Assembly (NCBI GenBank): GCA_963788205.1
Contig: CAWBGG010000002.1
Coordinates: forward strand, 434,001-498,000
DNA length: 64,000 nucleotides
Origin: CAVVMA01 sp963788205
GTDB lineage: Bacteria; Desulfobacterota; Binatia; Binatales; Binataceae
Reading direction: 5' to 3'
The notes below the pieces were generated by a model that had not been told where the DNA came from, searched no databases, and worked only from the letters and a program-made list of their open reading frames with translations. The translations under genes were made by a program, and so were the position numbers. Position 1 is the first letter of the stretch, and each line of letters starts with the position of its first letter. Positions 34,081 through 41,984 of the stretch are shown in pieces.

Positions 34081-35003
34081 TGACGGCGCCGGGCGAAGTG
34101 CAAGGCCAAATGACCGATCGCGGTGGCTGGCGGCTTCAGTTTGCCGCCGGGGCGGCGAAACTTTCAGACGCGATTCGCGACAAAGTGATTACCGTAGCGA
34201 TCGCAGCGGCGGCCGGTAAGCAAGGCCCGCCGGCGCGGCGCTCGCGGCATGCGACGACTTACCAGGTCAGGGCGGGCGTCCGTCCCGACGCGCTGGACGC
34301 GTTCGTCAAGGTTTACGATCCGGCTCGCGGTCTCGGCGGCGTGCTCAGGCGTATCCTCGGCGATGGGCGCGCGGCGCACGCCGCGCGTATCAGTGCGACG
34401 CTTTTATCGCAGGACTTAGGCGTGCCGCGCGTGATCTTGTGGGGGCATGAGGCCGCGACCGGACGCACGATGATGGTGGCAGAGCGGGCACAGGGGACTT
34501 CACTCGCTGCCTTCCTGGCCGAGTCTGCCGGACCGCGAGCGGAGCGGAGGCACAGGATGCTGCACAAGCGCGAGGTGTTGCGCGCGCTTGGGACGGAAAT
34601 CGCGCGGCTCCATCGCGCCGGCTTCATCCATGGCGACCTGACGCCGTATAATGTCTTTGTGGCTGATTCAGCGCCAATTCGTTTTACCTTCATCGACCAC
34701 GACCGCACCCGGCGGGCCTTCGCGATCGGACGGCGGCGCCGCCAGTTGCGGAACTTCGTGCAACTTCTGCGCTTCGATTTGCCGCGCCTGACGGCGAGCG
34801 ATCGGCTGCGTATCCTCGACGCGTGGGCGGCCGGCCTTGAGTTGCAACGGCGCAAGTCCATGATGCATCGTGGATTTAGGATGCTTAAGCTGAGGATTGC
34901 GCGCGATTCGCGCAAGCGCGCGAAAGCGGAGCAGGGGACCGCCGGCCCGGCGATGGCCGGCAAGGCCGGGCCAGACGTGAGGGGCGCCGACGTGGCGGGT
35001 TGA
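34080..35003 (+). CDS. LPS-core-type kinase (lipopolysaccharide kinase family)
   Basis: The 307-residue protein has a kinase-like fold: ATTYQVRAGV and FVKVYDP (Lys), LLSQDLGVPRVILWG, then LHRAGFIHGDLTPYNVFV, the HGDL-x-x-N catalytic loop, and FTFIDHDRTRR as the metal-binding motif. It probably phosphorylates an LPS core sugar, in line with the preceding heptosyltransferase. The ATG overlaps the GT9 stop by one base. It reads in the GT9 N-terminal frame, so raw translation shows a false 681-residue fusion. Confidence 0.75.
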   Translation: MTAPGEVQGQMTDRGGWRLQFAAGAAKLSDAIRDKVITVAIAAAAGKQGPPARRSRHATTYQVRAGVRPDALDAFVKVYDPARGLGGVLRRILGDGRAAHAARISATLLSQDLGVPRVILWGHEAATGRTMMVAERAQGTSLAAFLAESAGPRAERRHRMLHKREVLRALGTEIARLHRAGFIHGDLTPYNVFVADSAPIRFTFIDHDRTRRAFAIGRRRRQLRNFVQLLRFDLPRLTASDRLRILDAWAAGLELQRRKSMMHRGFRMLKLRIARDSRKRAKAEQGTAGPAMAGKAGPDVRGADVAG

Positions 35004-35015
35004 GCGGAGCGCATC

Positions 35016-35717
35016 ATGGAACAGACGCCAGCAGCGACCAGGATCTCGGTCGTGATCCCGGTATTCAACGAGGTCACCACGATCGGGATGATGATCGATC
35101 GCACGCTCAAGTGCGGCTTCGATACCGAGGTGATCGTGGTGGACGACGCCTCGACCGACGGCACGCGCGAGTTCTTGAAAAAACTCGAACATCCGCAAGT
35201 GCGCCGTTTCTATCACGCGGAGAACAAAGGCAAAGGCGCCGCGCTCAGGCTGGGATTCGCCGCCGCGCAGAATCCGTTCGTGGTGGTGCAGGACGCCGAC
35301 CTGGAGTACTCGCCCGAAGACTATCACGGCTTGCTGACGCCGCTGATCGACGGCCGCGCCGACATGGTGTATGGTTCGCGGTTCCTGGCCGGACCGCATC
35401 GCGTACTGCTGTTCTGGCATTACCTGGCCAACCGGCTGCTGACGCTGATCGCCAACGTGGTGAGCAACCTCAATTTGAGCGACATGGAAACCGGGATGAA
35501 GGCGTTTCGGCGTGAGAAGCTCACGGCGCTCACGCTCAGTGCCAACCGCTTTACCTTCGAGCCCGAGATTACGGTCAAGGCCGCGCGCGCTGGATGGCGA
35601 ATCTACGAGGTGCCGATCTCGTATTCCGGCCGCGGCTACGCAGAGGGCAAGAAGATCGGATGGCGTGACGCGGTCACCGCGCTCACGGCGATCATCTATT
35701 ACAGGTTCTTCGACTAA
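35016..35717 (+). CDS. family 2 glycosyltransferase, dolichol-phosphate-mannose-synthase-like
   Basis: The 233-residue protein has ISVVIPVFNEVTTIGMMIDR, EVIVVDDASTDGT, HAENKGKGAALRLGFAAA and VVVQDADLEYSPEDY (DxD-type site), and MVYGSRFLAG. It ends GYAEGKKIGWRDAVTALTAI. These match polyprenyl-phosphate sugar transferases. It sits 12 bp after the kinase and overlaps the next gene by one base. Confidence 0.9.
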   Translation: MEQTPAATRISVVIPVFNEVTTIGMMIDRTLKCGFDTEVIVVDDASTDGTREFLKKLEHPQVRRFYHAENKGKGAALRLGFAAAQNPFVVVQDADLEYSPEDYHGLLTPLIDGRADMVYGSRFLAGPHRVLLFWHYLANRLLTLIANVVSNLNLSDMETGMKAFRREKLTALTLSANRFTFEPEITVKAARAGWRIYEVPISYSGRGYAEGKKIGWRDAVTALTAIIYYRFFD

Positions 35718-36917
35718 TGCCCGCGACGACGCCGGGCCGCGCCGAGGCGGCCCCCTTATCGCCGGAGCCCGACACGGCCGGCGCCGAATCACTGCGAATC
35801 GCCGGCGTCGATCCGGAGCTCGGCTTTGCCGGCGGCGAAAGCCAGGTGCTGGGATTGACGCTGGAGCTGGGGCGCGGCGGCCATCGCGCGGAGCTGCTTC
35901 TGCGATCCGCGCGGCGAGCTGTGGCAGCGCGCGATCGCCGCGGGAGTGGAATGCCATCCACTGCCGATTCGCAACGCGATCGATGTCGCGGCGGGGATGC
36001 GGCTGCGCCGGATGTTGCGCCAGGGGCGCTACGACGTGGCGCACTTTCATACTTCGCGAGCACACGCCCTGGCGCCGTTTGCGCGCGGCGCGGCGGGCGC
36101 GCTAATCGTCACCCGCCGGATGGACTACGCGCCAAACCGACTATTTGCTCCTTATCTCTACAATCGGGCGGTGGACGCGGTGGCGGCAATTTCCGGCGGC
36201 GTGGCCGACTCGCTGGCGGCGGCCGGTGTGGAGCGCGAGCGGATCACGATCATCCCGAGCGGAATCGACACCGCGCACTTTCGCCCGCCGTCGCCGCCGG
36301 AGCGCGCCGCGGCGCGGGCTGCGCTCGGAATCGGCGTGCACGAAGTGGCGGTGGGAACGGTCGGTGCGCTGGAAGCCCGCAAGGGCCATCGATATCTGAT
36401 CGAAGCGATCGCGAAGTGCGCGCCCGGCGTGAACACGCCGGGAACCTCGCTGCGCGGTTTCGTCGGGGGTGACGGATCGCTCAAGCTCGGCTTGGCCGCT
36501 GATATCCGCCGGCTGGGGCTTGACGGGCGGGCGCGAATATTGGGCGCGATCGCCGAGCCGCGTTCGTTGCTGTGGGCGCTCGACGTGTTCGCGTTTCCGT
36601 CGTTGCACGAAGGGCTGGGCGTGGCGCTGCTGGAGGCGATGGCCTGCCGGCTACCGGTGGTCGCGAGTCGCACCGGGGGAATCGTTGATGCGGTCGAAGA
36701 GGGCCGCACCGGGCTACTGGTCGTGCCGGGCGATAGCGCGGAGCTCGCCGCCGCCCTGACGCGGCTGGCCGCCGAACCGCGAACCCGCGAAACTTTCGCG
36801 GCCGCCGCGCGGAGCAGGGCGGTCGAGAAATTCAGCATGGCGGCGATGGCGCGCGCGACCCTCGCGCTGTATCGGGCCGGTCTTGAGCGCAATGCCGCCG
36901 GCCATGGGAGGATCTGA
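35717..36917 (+). CDS. family 4 glycosyltransferase, frameshifted
   Basis: The N-part reads ELGFAGGESQVLGLTLELGRGGHRAELL. One extra base at about 35895-35900 shifts the rest: CDPRGELWQRAIAAGVECHP, YDVAHFHTSRAHALAPFAR, ITIIPSGIDTAHFRPPSP, VGTVGALEARKGHRYLIEAI, and FPSLHEGLGVALLEAMACRL with the E-x7-E motif. This is a GT-B retaining glycosyltransferase. Its stop is 5 bp before yicC. Confidence 0.85.
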
Positions 36918-36922
36918 GTGCG

Positions 36923-37798
36923 ATGCGCAGCATGACCGGGTTCGGGCGGGCGACGCTCAAGAGCCAGCACCTTCAAATCGAGGCCGAGGTGCGGGCGCTC
37001 AATCAGCGCTTCATCGAGATTAAACTCGCGATACCGCGCGGATGGGGCGCGCATGAGGCCGAGATCCGCAAGCTGGTGCAAGGCGTGATCGCGCGCGGCC
37101 GGGTCGAAGTTGCGATTCGGCATCTGGGACCCAAGCTGTCGCGAAACCGGCTGCAGGTGGACGAGCGGCTGGCGGCAGAGTACGTCGCCGAGCTGCGCCG
37201 GCTGGCGAAGCGGCTGCGGCTCTCGGGCAATCTGGGGGTCGAGGCGATCGTGTCGCGCCCGGAAATTTTCCAGTCGATAGAGGAGCCGGCCGACGCGAGC
37301 GCCGGGCTCGGTCTGGGACTCAGCGCGCTCAAGCGGGCGCTGGCCGCACTGGAGGCGGAGCGCGCGCGCGAAGGGCGGATTCTCCAGCGCGATCTGGCCG
37401 CCCATCTCAAGCGGATCGAGCAGGTGATTCCGAAAATCACGGCGCTGGCTGAAAAATCACGGGTTGAGATCATGGCCAATTTCGAGGAGCGGATGCGCCG
37501 CCTGCTTGCGGAGTTGCCGATCAACGAAAAACGGCTGCACGAAGAGGCGGCCGGCGCGGCCACTCGCGCCGACATCAGTGAGGAGCTCGCGCGGCTAGTT
37601 GCGCATACCGAGGCCCTGCACGGGCTCATCGGCAAGGACGGCCCGGTGGGCAAGGAGATCGAGTTCCTGCTTCAGGAGGTAAATCGCGAGGTGAATACGA
37701 TCGGCGCAAAATCGCAGAACGCCGAGCTCTCGCGGCTGACTGTCGAAGTAAAGGGCCGGCTCGAAAAGATGCGCGAGCAAGTGCAGAACGTGGAGTAG
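36923..37798 (+). CDS. yicC: YicC-family endoribonuclease
   Basis: The 291-residue protein starts MRSMTGFGRATLKSQHLQIE, then AEVRALNQRFIEIKLAIPRG, and ends EIEFLLQEVNREVNTIGAKS then AELSRLTVEVKGRLEKMREQVQNVE, all diagnostic of YicC/YloC. It lies five bases after the glycosyltransferase and before gmk, the usual pairing. Known members are RNases acting on small RNAs. Confidence 0.93.
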   Translation: MRSMTGFGRATLKSQHLQIEAEVRALNQRFIEIKLAIPRGWGAHEAEIRKLVQGVIARGRVEVAIRHLGPKLSRNRLQVDERLAAEYVAELRRLAKRLRLSGNLGVEAIVSRPEIFQSIEEPADASAGLGLGLSALKRALAALEAERAREGRILQRDLAAHLKRIEQVIPKITALAEKSRVEIMANFEERMRRLLAELPINEKRLHEEAAGAATRADISEELARLVAHTEALHGLIGKDGPVGKEIEFLLQEVNREVNTIGAKSQNAELSRLTVEVKGRLEKMREQVQNVE

Positions 37799-37866
37799 GG
37801 CCGGGCGGCGCGGCCATTGGCAAGCGGCCATTTGCAAAATCGACGCCCGCCTGAATAGATAGCAAA

Positions 37867-38490
37867 ATGGGGTACTTTTCGCCCTCACGGCGCGGTATCA
37901 TATTCATACTTTCCGCTCCGTCGGGAGCGGGGAAGACCACGATCTCCCGGGCCGCGCTCAAAGCGATTGGAGGTCTTACGGCGTCAGTCTCTCTTACCAC
38001 CCGCGCCCCGCGTGAGGGCGAAGTCGACGGAGTCGATTATTGTTTCGTCAGTGACGCCGAATTCGATCGGCGGCTCGATGCTCACGAGATGGCCGAATGG
38101 GCGCGGGTGTTCGACTCGCGTTACGGCACGCCACGCGGCCCGCTCGATCAAGCGGTGGCCGAGGGGCGCGACATCCTGCTCGATATCGATATCCAGGGCG
38201 CGCGCCAACTGCGCGCCAGTTATCCCGACGATTCGGTCACGATTTTCGTACTGCCCCCGGGCTTCCGCGAGCTGGAGGAGCGGCTGCGCAAGCGCGGCAC
38301 TGAGAGCGAAAGTCAGATCCAGTTTCGTCTCAAGCGCGCGCGCGAAGAAGCGGAAACATACGTCAAATACGATTACCTGATCGTCAACGCCGACGTGCGT
38401 GAATCGATCGCGGGGCTGGCCGCGGTGGTAGGAGCCGAGCGCCAAAGAGTGGCGCGATTGCGCGAGGAGTTTGCGCCGTGGAAGAACTAG
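37867..38490 (+). CDS. gmk: guanylate kinase
   Basis: The 207-residue protein has the P-loop LSAPSGAGKTTISRA, then LTTRAPREGEVDGVDYCFVS and RYGTPRGPLDQAVAEGRDIL with LDIDIQGARQL. It converts GMP to GDP. Its end overlaps the rsh start by 13 bp. rpoZ and a remA-like gene, often in this cluster, are absent. Confidence 0.95.
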   Translation: MGYFSPSRRGIIFILSAPSGAGKTTISRAALKAIGGLTASVSLTTRAPREGEVDGVDYCFVSDAEFDRRLDAHEMAEWARVFDSRYGTPRGPLDQAVAEGRDILLDIDIQGARQLRASYPDDSVTIFVLPPGFRELEERLRKRGTESESQIQFRLKRAREEAETYVKYDYLIVNADVRESIAGLAAVVGAERQRVARLREEFAPWKN

Positions 38491-40700
38491 CGCAAATCTC
38501 CGGGGACTATTCGGATCAGCTCCACGAGCTGCTCACCGAGGTACATTCGTATAATCCGCAGGCCGACGACGCGCTGATCCGCCGCGCCTACGACTATTCG
38601 GCCCGGATGCACTCGCAGCAGAAGCGGAAGTCCGGCGAGCCCTACGTTATCCATCCACTCAACGTGGCGCTGATCGCCGCGCGGCTCAAGCTCGACGTTC
38701 CCTCCATCGCGACCGCGCTGCTGCACGACGTGGTCGAGGATACGCCCGCTTCGTTGGGCGAGGTGCAGTCCGCGTTCGGCGCGGAAATCGCGCAGTTGGT
38801 CGACGGCGTCACCAAGGTTTCGAAGATTTCGTTCCAGAGCCGTGAGGAAAAGCAGGCCGACAACTTCCGCAAGATGATCATCGCGATGGCGCGTGACATC
38901 CGGGTCGTACTGGTCAAGCTCGCCGACCGGCTGCATAACATGCGCACGCTGGACCATCTCAAGCCCGCCCGCCAACTTGAGATTTCGCGCGAGACGCTGG
39001 AGATCTACGCGCCGATCGCGCATCGCCTCGGAATCTACTGGCTCAAATCGGAGCTCGAAGACTACGCATTTCGCTACGTCAATCCGCAGAACTATCAGAC
39101 GATCGCGGCCTTCGTCGCCAAGACCAGCGAAGAGCGCGAGGTATACATCGCAACGGTGACCGGAATTCTGACGCGGCGGCTGGAGAGCTCCGGTGTGCAT
39201 TCCGAAGTCACCGGCCGGCACAAGCATTTCTACTCCATCTACACCAAGATGCAGGAGGAAGGGCTGACCTTCGACGAGATCTACGACCTGGTCGCCTTCA
39301 GGATCATCGTCGACACTGTCCGCGAATGCTACGAGGCGCTGGGCGTGGTCCACGCCAACTGGAAGCCGGTGCCGGGGCGCTTCAAGGACTATATCGCGCT
39401 GCCCAAGGTCAACATGTACCAGTCGCTGCACACCACGGTGATCGGGCCGCGCGCGCAGCGGATGGAAGTGCAGATTCGGACCCGCCAGATGCATCGCGTG
39501 GCCGAAGAAGGAATCGCGGCGCATTGGACCTACAAGGAGGGTCACGTGCAGGGCCTGCGCGATACCGAGCGCTTCGCGTGGCTGCGGCGGCTGATCGAAT
39601 GGCAGCAGAACCTGAAAGACCCGCAAGAGTTCCTCTCGACCGTCAAGGACGATCTCTTTCCCGAAGAAGTCTTCGTATTTACGCCCAAGGGCGAGGTGCT
39701 CGATTTTCCGGCGGGCGCCACCGTGATCGATTTTGCTTACCGGATCCATTCGATGGTGGGGCAGCATCTGGCGGGCGCGCGGGTCAACGGCCGGATGGTG
39801 CCGCTGCGCTACAAGCTCAAATCCGGCGACGCGATCGAAGTCATCACCGCCGAGCGCCAGAACCCGGGCAAGGACTGGCTGAACAACGTGGTCACGGCCC
39901 GCGCCAAGAGCCGGATTCTCCAGTGGCTTCGCGTGCAGCAGGCCGAGCGATCGATCCAGGTCGGCAATTCGATTCTGGAGCATGAGCTCCAGCCGCTCGG
40001 GCTTACGGTCGGCCAGCTCCGGCGCGAAGGGCGCCTCGACGCGGCGCTCAAGGAGCTCTCGCAAAAGGACGCCGACAATCTGATCGCCGCGGTTGGCTAT
40101 GGGATCGTCACCGCCGCGCAAGTGCTGAGCAAGGCGCTGACTCCCGACGAGCTCAAGCAGTATCGCGCGGGCAAGGCGCCGCAGCCACCGGCCGTGGAGG
40201 GCGCCGACAAAGAGCGCCTCCGTGAGGTCCGCAAGGCGCTCGGCGGGGGCGTAGTCGTCTCGGGAATCAGCGACATGATGGTGCGGTTCGCGCGCTGCTG
40301 CAACCCGTTGCCGGGCGAGCCGATCACCGGATTCATCACGCGCGGCCGCGGCGTGACCGTGCATACCGCGGGATGCTCCCGCGCGTTGGAAGCCGACCCG
40401 CAGCGCCGCGTGCCAGTGATATGGAAAGATGGCGAGCAGACCGCGCGGCCGATTCGGCTCGAAGTGATGTGCGTCGACAAGCCGGGACTGCTGGCTGCGA
40501 TGTCCAAGGCGATCGCGGCGGCCGGCGTGAATATCAAGCACGCCAACGTCAAGAGCGTCGACGGGCGCGCGCTGTCGGTTTTCGAGCTGGACGTTTTCAA
40601 CGCCGGCCAGCTCAACAACCTGATGCATTCGATAGCGGCGATCGACGGCGTCATGCGCGTCTCCAGGATGAGCCAGCAGAATGGCCACAAGGCGGGATGA
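38478..40700 (+). CDS. rsh: bifunctional (p)ppGpp synthetase/hydrolase (RelA/SpoT homologue)
   Basis: The 740-residue protein from GTG 38478 has an HD hydrolase domain (ATALLHDVVEDTP, ADRLHNMRTL), a synthetase domain (RHKHFYSIYTKMQEEGL, FRIIVDT, YIALPKVNMYQSLHTTVIGP), TGS (VFVFTPKGEVLDFPAGATVI), a zinc-finger-like RCCNPLPGEPI, and a C-terminal ACT domain. It sets the alarmone level. The start lies inside gmk, so translation is coupled. Confidence 0.93.
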   Translation: MEELAQISGDYSDQLHELLTEVHSYNPQADDALIRRAYDYSARMHSQQKRKSGEPYVIHPLNVALIAARLKLDVPSIATALLHDVVEDTPASLGEVQSAFGAEIAQLVDGVTKVSKISFQSREEKQADNFRKMIIAMARDIRVVLVKLADRLHNMRTLDHLKPARQLEISRETLEIYAPIAHRLGIYWLKSELEDYAFRYVNPQNYQTIAAFVAKTSEEREVYIATVTGILTRRLESSGVHSEVTGRHKHFYSIYTKMQEEGLTFDEIYDLVAFRIIVDTVRECYEALGVVHANWKPVPGRFKDYIALPKVNMYQSLHTTVIGPRAQRMEVQIRTRQMHRVAEEGIAAHWTYKEGHVQGLRDTERFAWLRRLIEWQQNLKDPQEFLSTVKDDLFPEEVFVFTPKGEVLDFPAGATVIDFAYRIHSMVGQHLAGARVNGRMVPLRYKLKSGDAIEVITAERQNPGKDWLNNVVTARAKSRILQWLRVQQAERSIQVGNSILEHELQPLGLTVGQLRREGRLDAALKELSQKDADNLIAAVGYGIVTAAQVLSKALTPDELKQYRAGKAPQPPAVEGADKERLREVRKALGGGVVVSGISDMMVRFARCCNPLPGEPITGFITRGRGVTVHTAGCSRALEADPQRRVPVIWKDGEQTARPIRLEVMCVDKPGLLAAMSKAIAAAGVNIKHANVKSVDGRALSVFELDVFNAGQLNNLMHSIAAIDGVMRVSRMSQQNGHKAG

Positions 40701-40729
40701 GAATCGCAAACGATGAGCAATCGGACACC

Positions 40730-41113
40730 ATGAAGAAAGTAATTCACTCGCACGCGGCGCCGGCGGTGGCCGGTCCTTATTCGCAGGCGATAGAGATCGG
40801 CGAATGGGTCTTCTGCTCCGGTCAGATCGGCCTTGACCCCGCTTCTGGCAAACTGGTCGAGGGCGGCGTGGAAGCGCAGGCGCATCGCGCCCTGCAAAAC
40901 CTAAGAGAAGTGCTGCACGCCGCGGGTCTGGTGGTTGAGGATGTGGTCAAGACCACGATCTTTCTGGCCGACATGGCGGATTTCGCGGCGGTCAACCGCA
41001 TCTACGGCGAGGAGATGGTTTCGCCGTATCCGGCGCGATCCACCGTCCAGGTCGCGGCGCTGCCGCTCGGCGCGCGCGTCGAGATCGAGGCGATCTCGCG
41101 CCGCCATTCATAA
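40730..41113 (+). CDS. ridA: RidA family enamine/imine deaminase
   Basis: The 127-residue protein reads MKKVIHSHAAPAVAGPYSQA, FCSGQIGLDPASGKLVEGG, LADMADFAAVNRIYGE and YPARSTVQVAALPLGARVEIEA. Arg in PARST and Glu in EIEA are the substrate-binding residues. The ATG at 40730 gives the normal RidA length; an upstream ATG at 40697 overlaps rsh. It closes the operon. Confidence 0.9.
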   Translation: MKKVIHSHAAPAVAGPYSQAIEIGEWVFCSGQIGLDPASGKLVEGGVEAQAHRALQNLREVLHAAGLVVEDVVKTTIFLADMADFAAVNRIYGEEMVSPYPARSTVQVAALPLGARVEIEAISRRHS

Positions 41114-41165
41114 GGCGCGCAGACTCGACGCGGCCTCATTGCTTCGCAAGAGCTGTCACGCCGGA

Positions 41166-41296
41166 GGTAGTGGGCGGCTTTGGCAGCACGGGCCGGCACG
41201 GCGGCCGGATAATCACCGGCGAGACGCCGGCGCTACTGCTTCCGGAAGTAGGACCGGCGGCCCGCCGGTCATCCGACCTCAAAACCGCCCACTACC
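41166..41296. mobile_element. MITE-like element, group 2, copy b
   Basis: 131 bp with terminal repeats GGTAGTGGGCGGCTTTG and CAAAACCGCCCACTACC. The flanks ACGCCGGA and ACGTCGGG resemble a worn 8-bp target duplication. It lies 14 bp after the stop of the orphan pro-kumamolisin gene, where a peptidase domain would be expected. Confidence 0.65.
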
Positions 41297-41310
41297 ACGT
41301 CGGGAGAGGT

Positions 41311-41979
41311 TCAGGGTGTGGGAGCGATCGCCCGAGGCCGCGAGACCCGATTCAGCGGCATCACGGCGCGCAGGTCGTCGAGCCCCTCGATCCGCGCGAT
41401 TACGCCGGCGAAGCGTGCAGGGATCGTGGGATCGGAAGTGTTGCCATAGAGTCGGCCGTCGGCCGACGCGACGATCGCTACCCCGAATAATCGCTCGACC
41501 TGCGCTACGGTGGCGGTAAGTCCTACCGAGCGTCCGTCTGCGTTATCCGTTACCGCGCTGAAGCCTTCCGACTTGAGCCATTCCACGACCGCATCGACGT
41601 CGTTCGGGCTCGGACCGAATCTCGCGTGGAACTCGTCGGGCGTAAGCCAGCGATGATATTGCGGTGAATTCGGGTCCTGCTGTTCGGCGAGCAATTGGTC
41701 CAGCGTTGATTGGTTCCGCAGCGCGAGAACAACCTGGAGGCTAAGCTGCTTGTCGGCGGCCGCTGGTCCCCAGCCCGTGACACTGACCGTCGGATGATTG
41801 CCCTGCAATGCCACGCTCGAGGCGCGGACATCGTGCGCTAACGCCGCGATGAGCAGCGTCGCGAACGTGACCTTGACCAGCGCCGGGGTTGCGAAGGCGC
41901 ACGCGCTCGCTCTCTGCGCAATCGCTTCAGCTGCGGTCGCGATCGGCGCGTCGCCTTTCACATCAATGGGCTGCGCCAC
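41311..41979 (-). CDS. orphan pro-kumamolisin activation domain protein
   Basis: The 222-residue protein has a signal-like helix (ATPALVKVTFATLLIAALAHDVRAS) and then the S53 propeptide: SLQVVLALRNQSTLDQLLAEQQDPNSPQYHRWL, then TPDEFHARFGPSPNDVDAVV, FSAVTDNADGRSVGLTATVA, VERLFGVAI. It ends PARFAGVIARIEGLDDLRAV, exactly where the sedolisin catalytic domain should begin, and no peptidase follows. It lies five bases after the NHL gene. It may be a truncated enzyme or a free inhibitor. Confidence 0.75.
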   Translation of the reverse strand: MAQPIDVKGDAPIATAAEAIAQRASACAFATPALVKVTFATLLIAALAHDVRASSVALQGNHPTVSVTGWGPAAADKQLSLQVVLALRNQSTLDQLLAEQQDPNSPQYHRWLTPDEFHARFGPSPNDVDAVVEWLKSEGFSAVTDNADGRSVGLTATVAQVERLFGVAIVASADGRLYGNTSDPTIPARFAGVIARIEGLDDLRAVMPLNRVSRPRAIAPTP

Positions 41980-41984
41980 CGCGC

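Noticed and set aside
38487..40709. A 740-codon open frame on the strand opposite rsh
   Set aside because: It mirrors the rsh gene almost exactly and lacks any family motif; long antisense frames are common in high-GC DNA.
40373..41113. A 246-residue RidA with N-terminal extension
   Set aside because: The extension is an out-of-frame reading of rsh; RidA of normal length starts at 40730.
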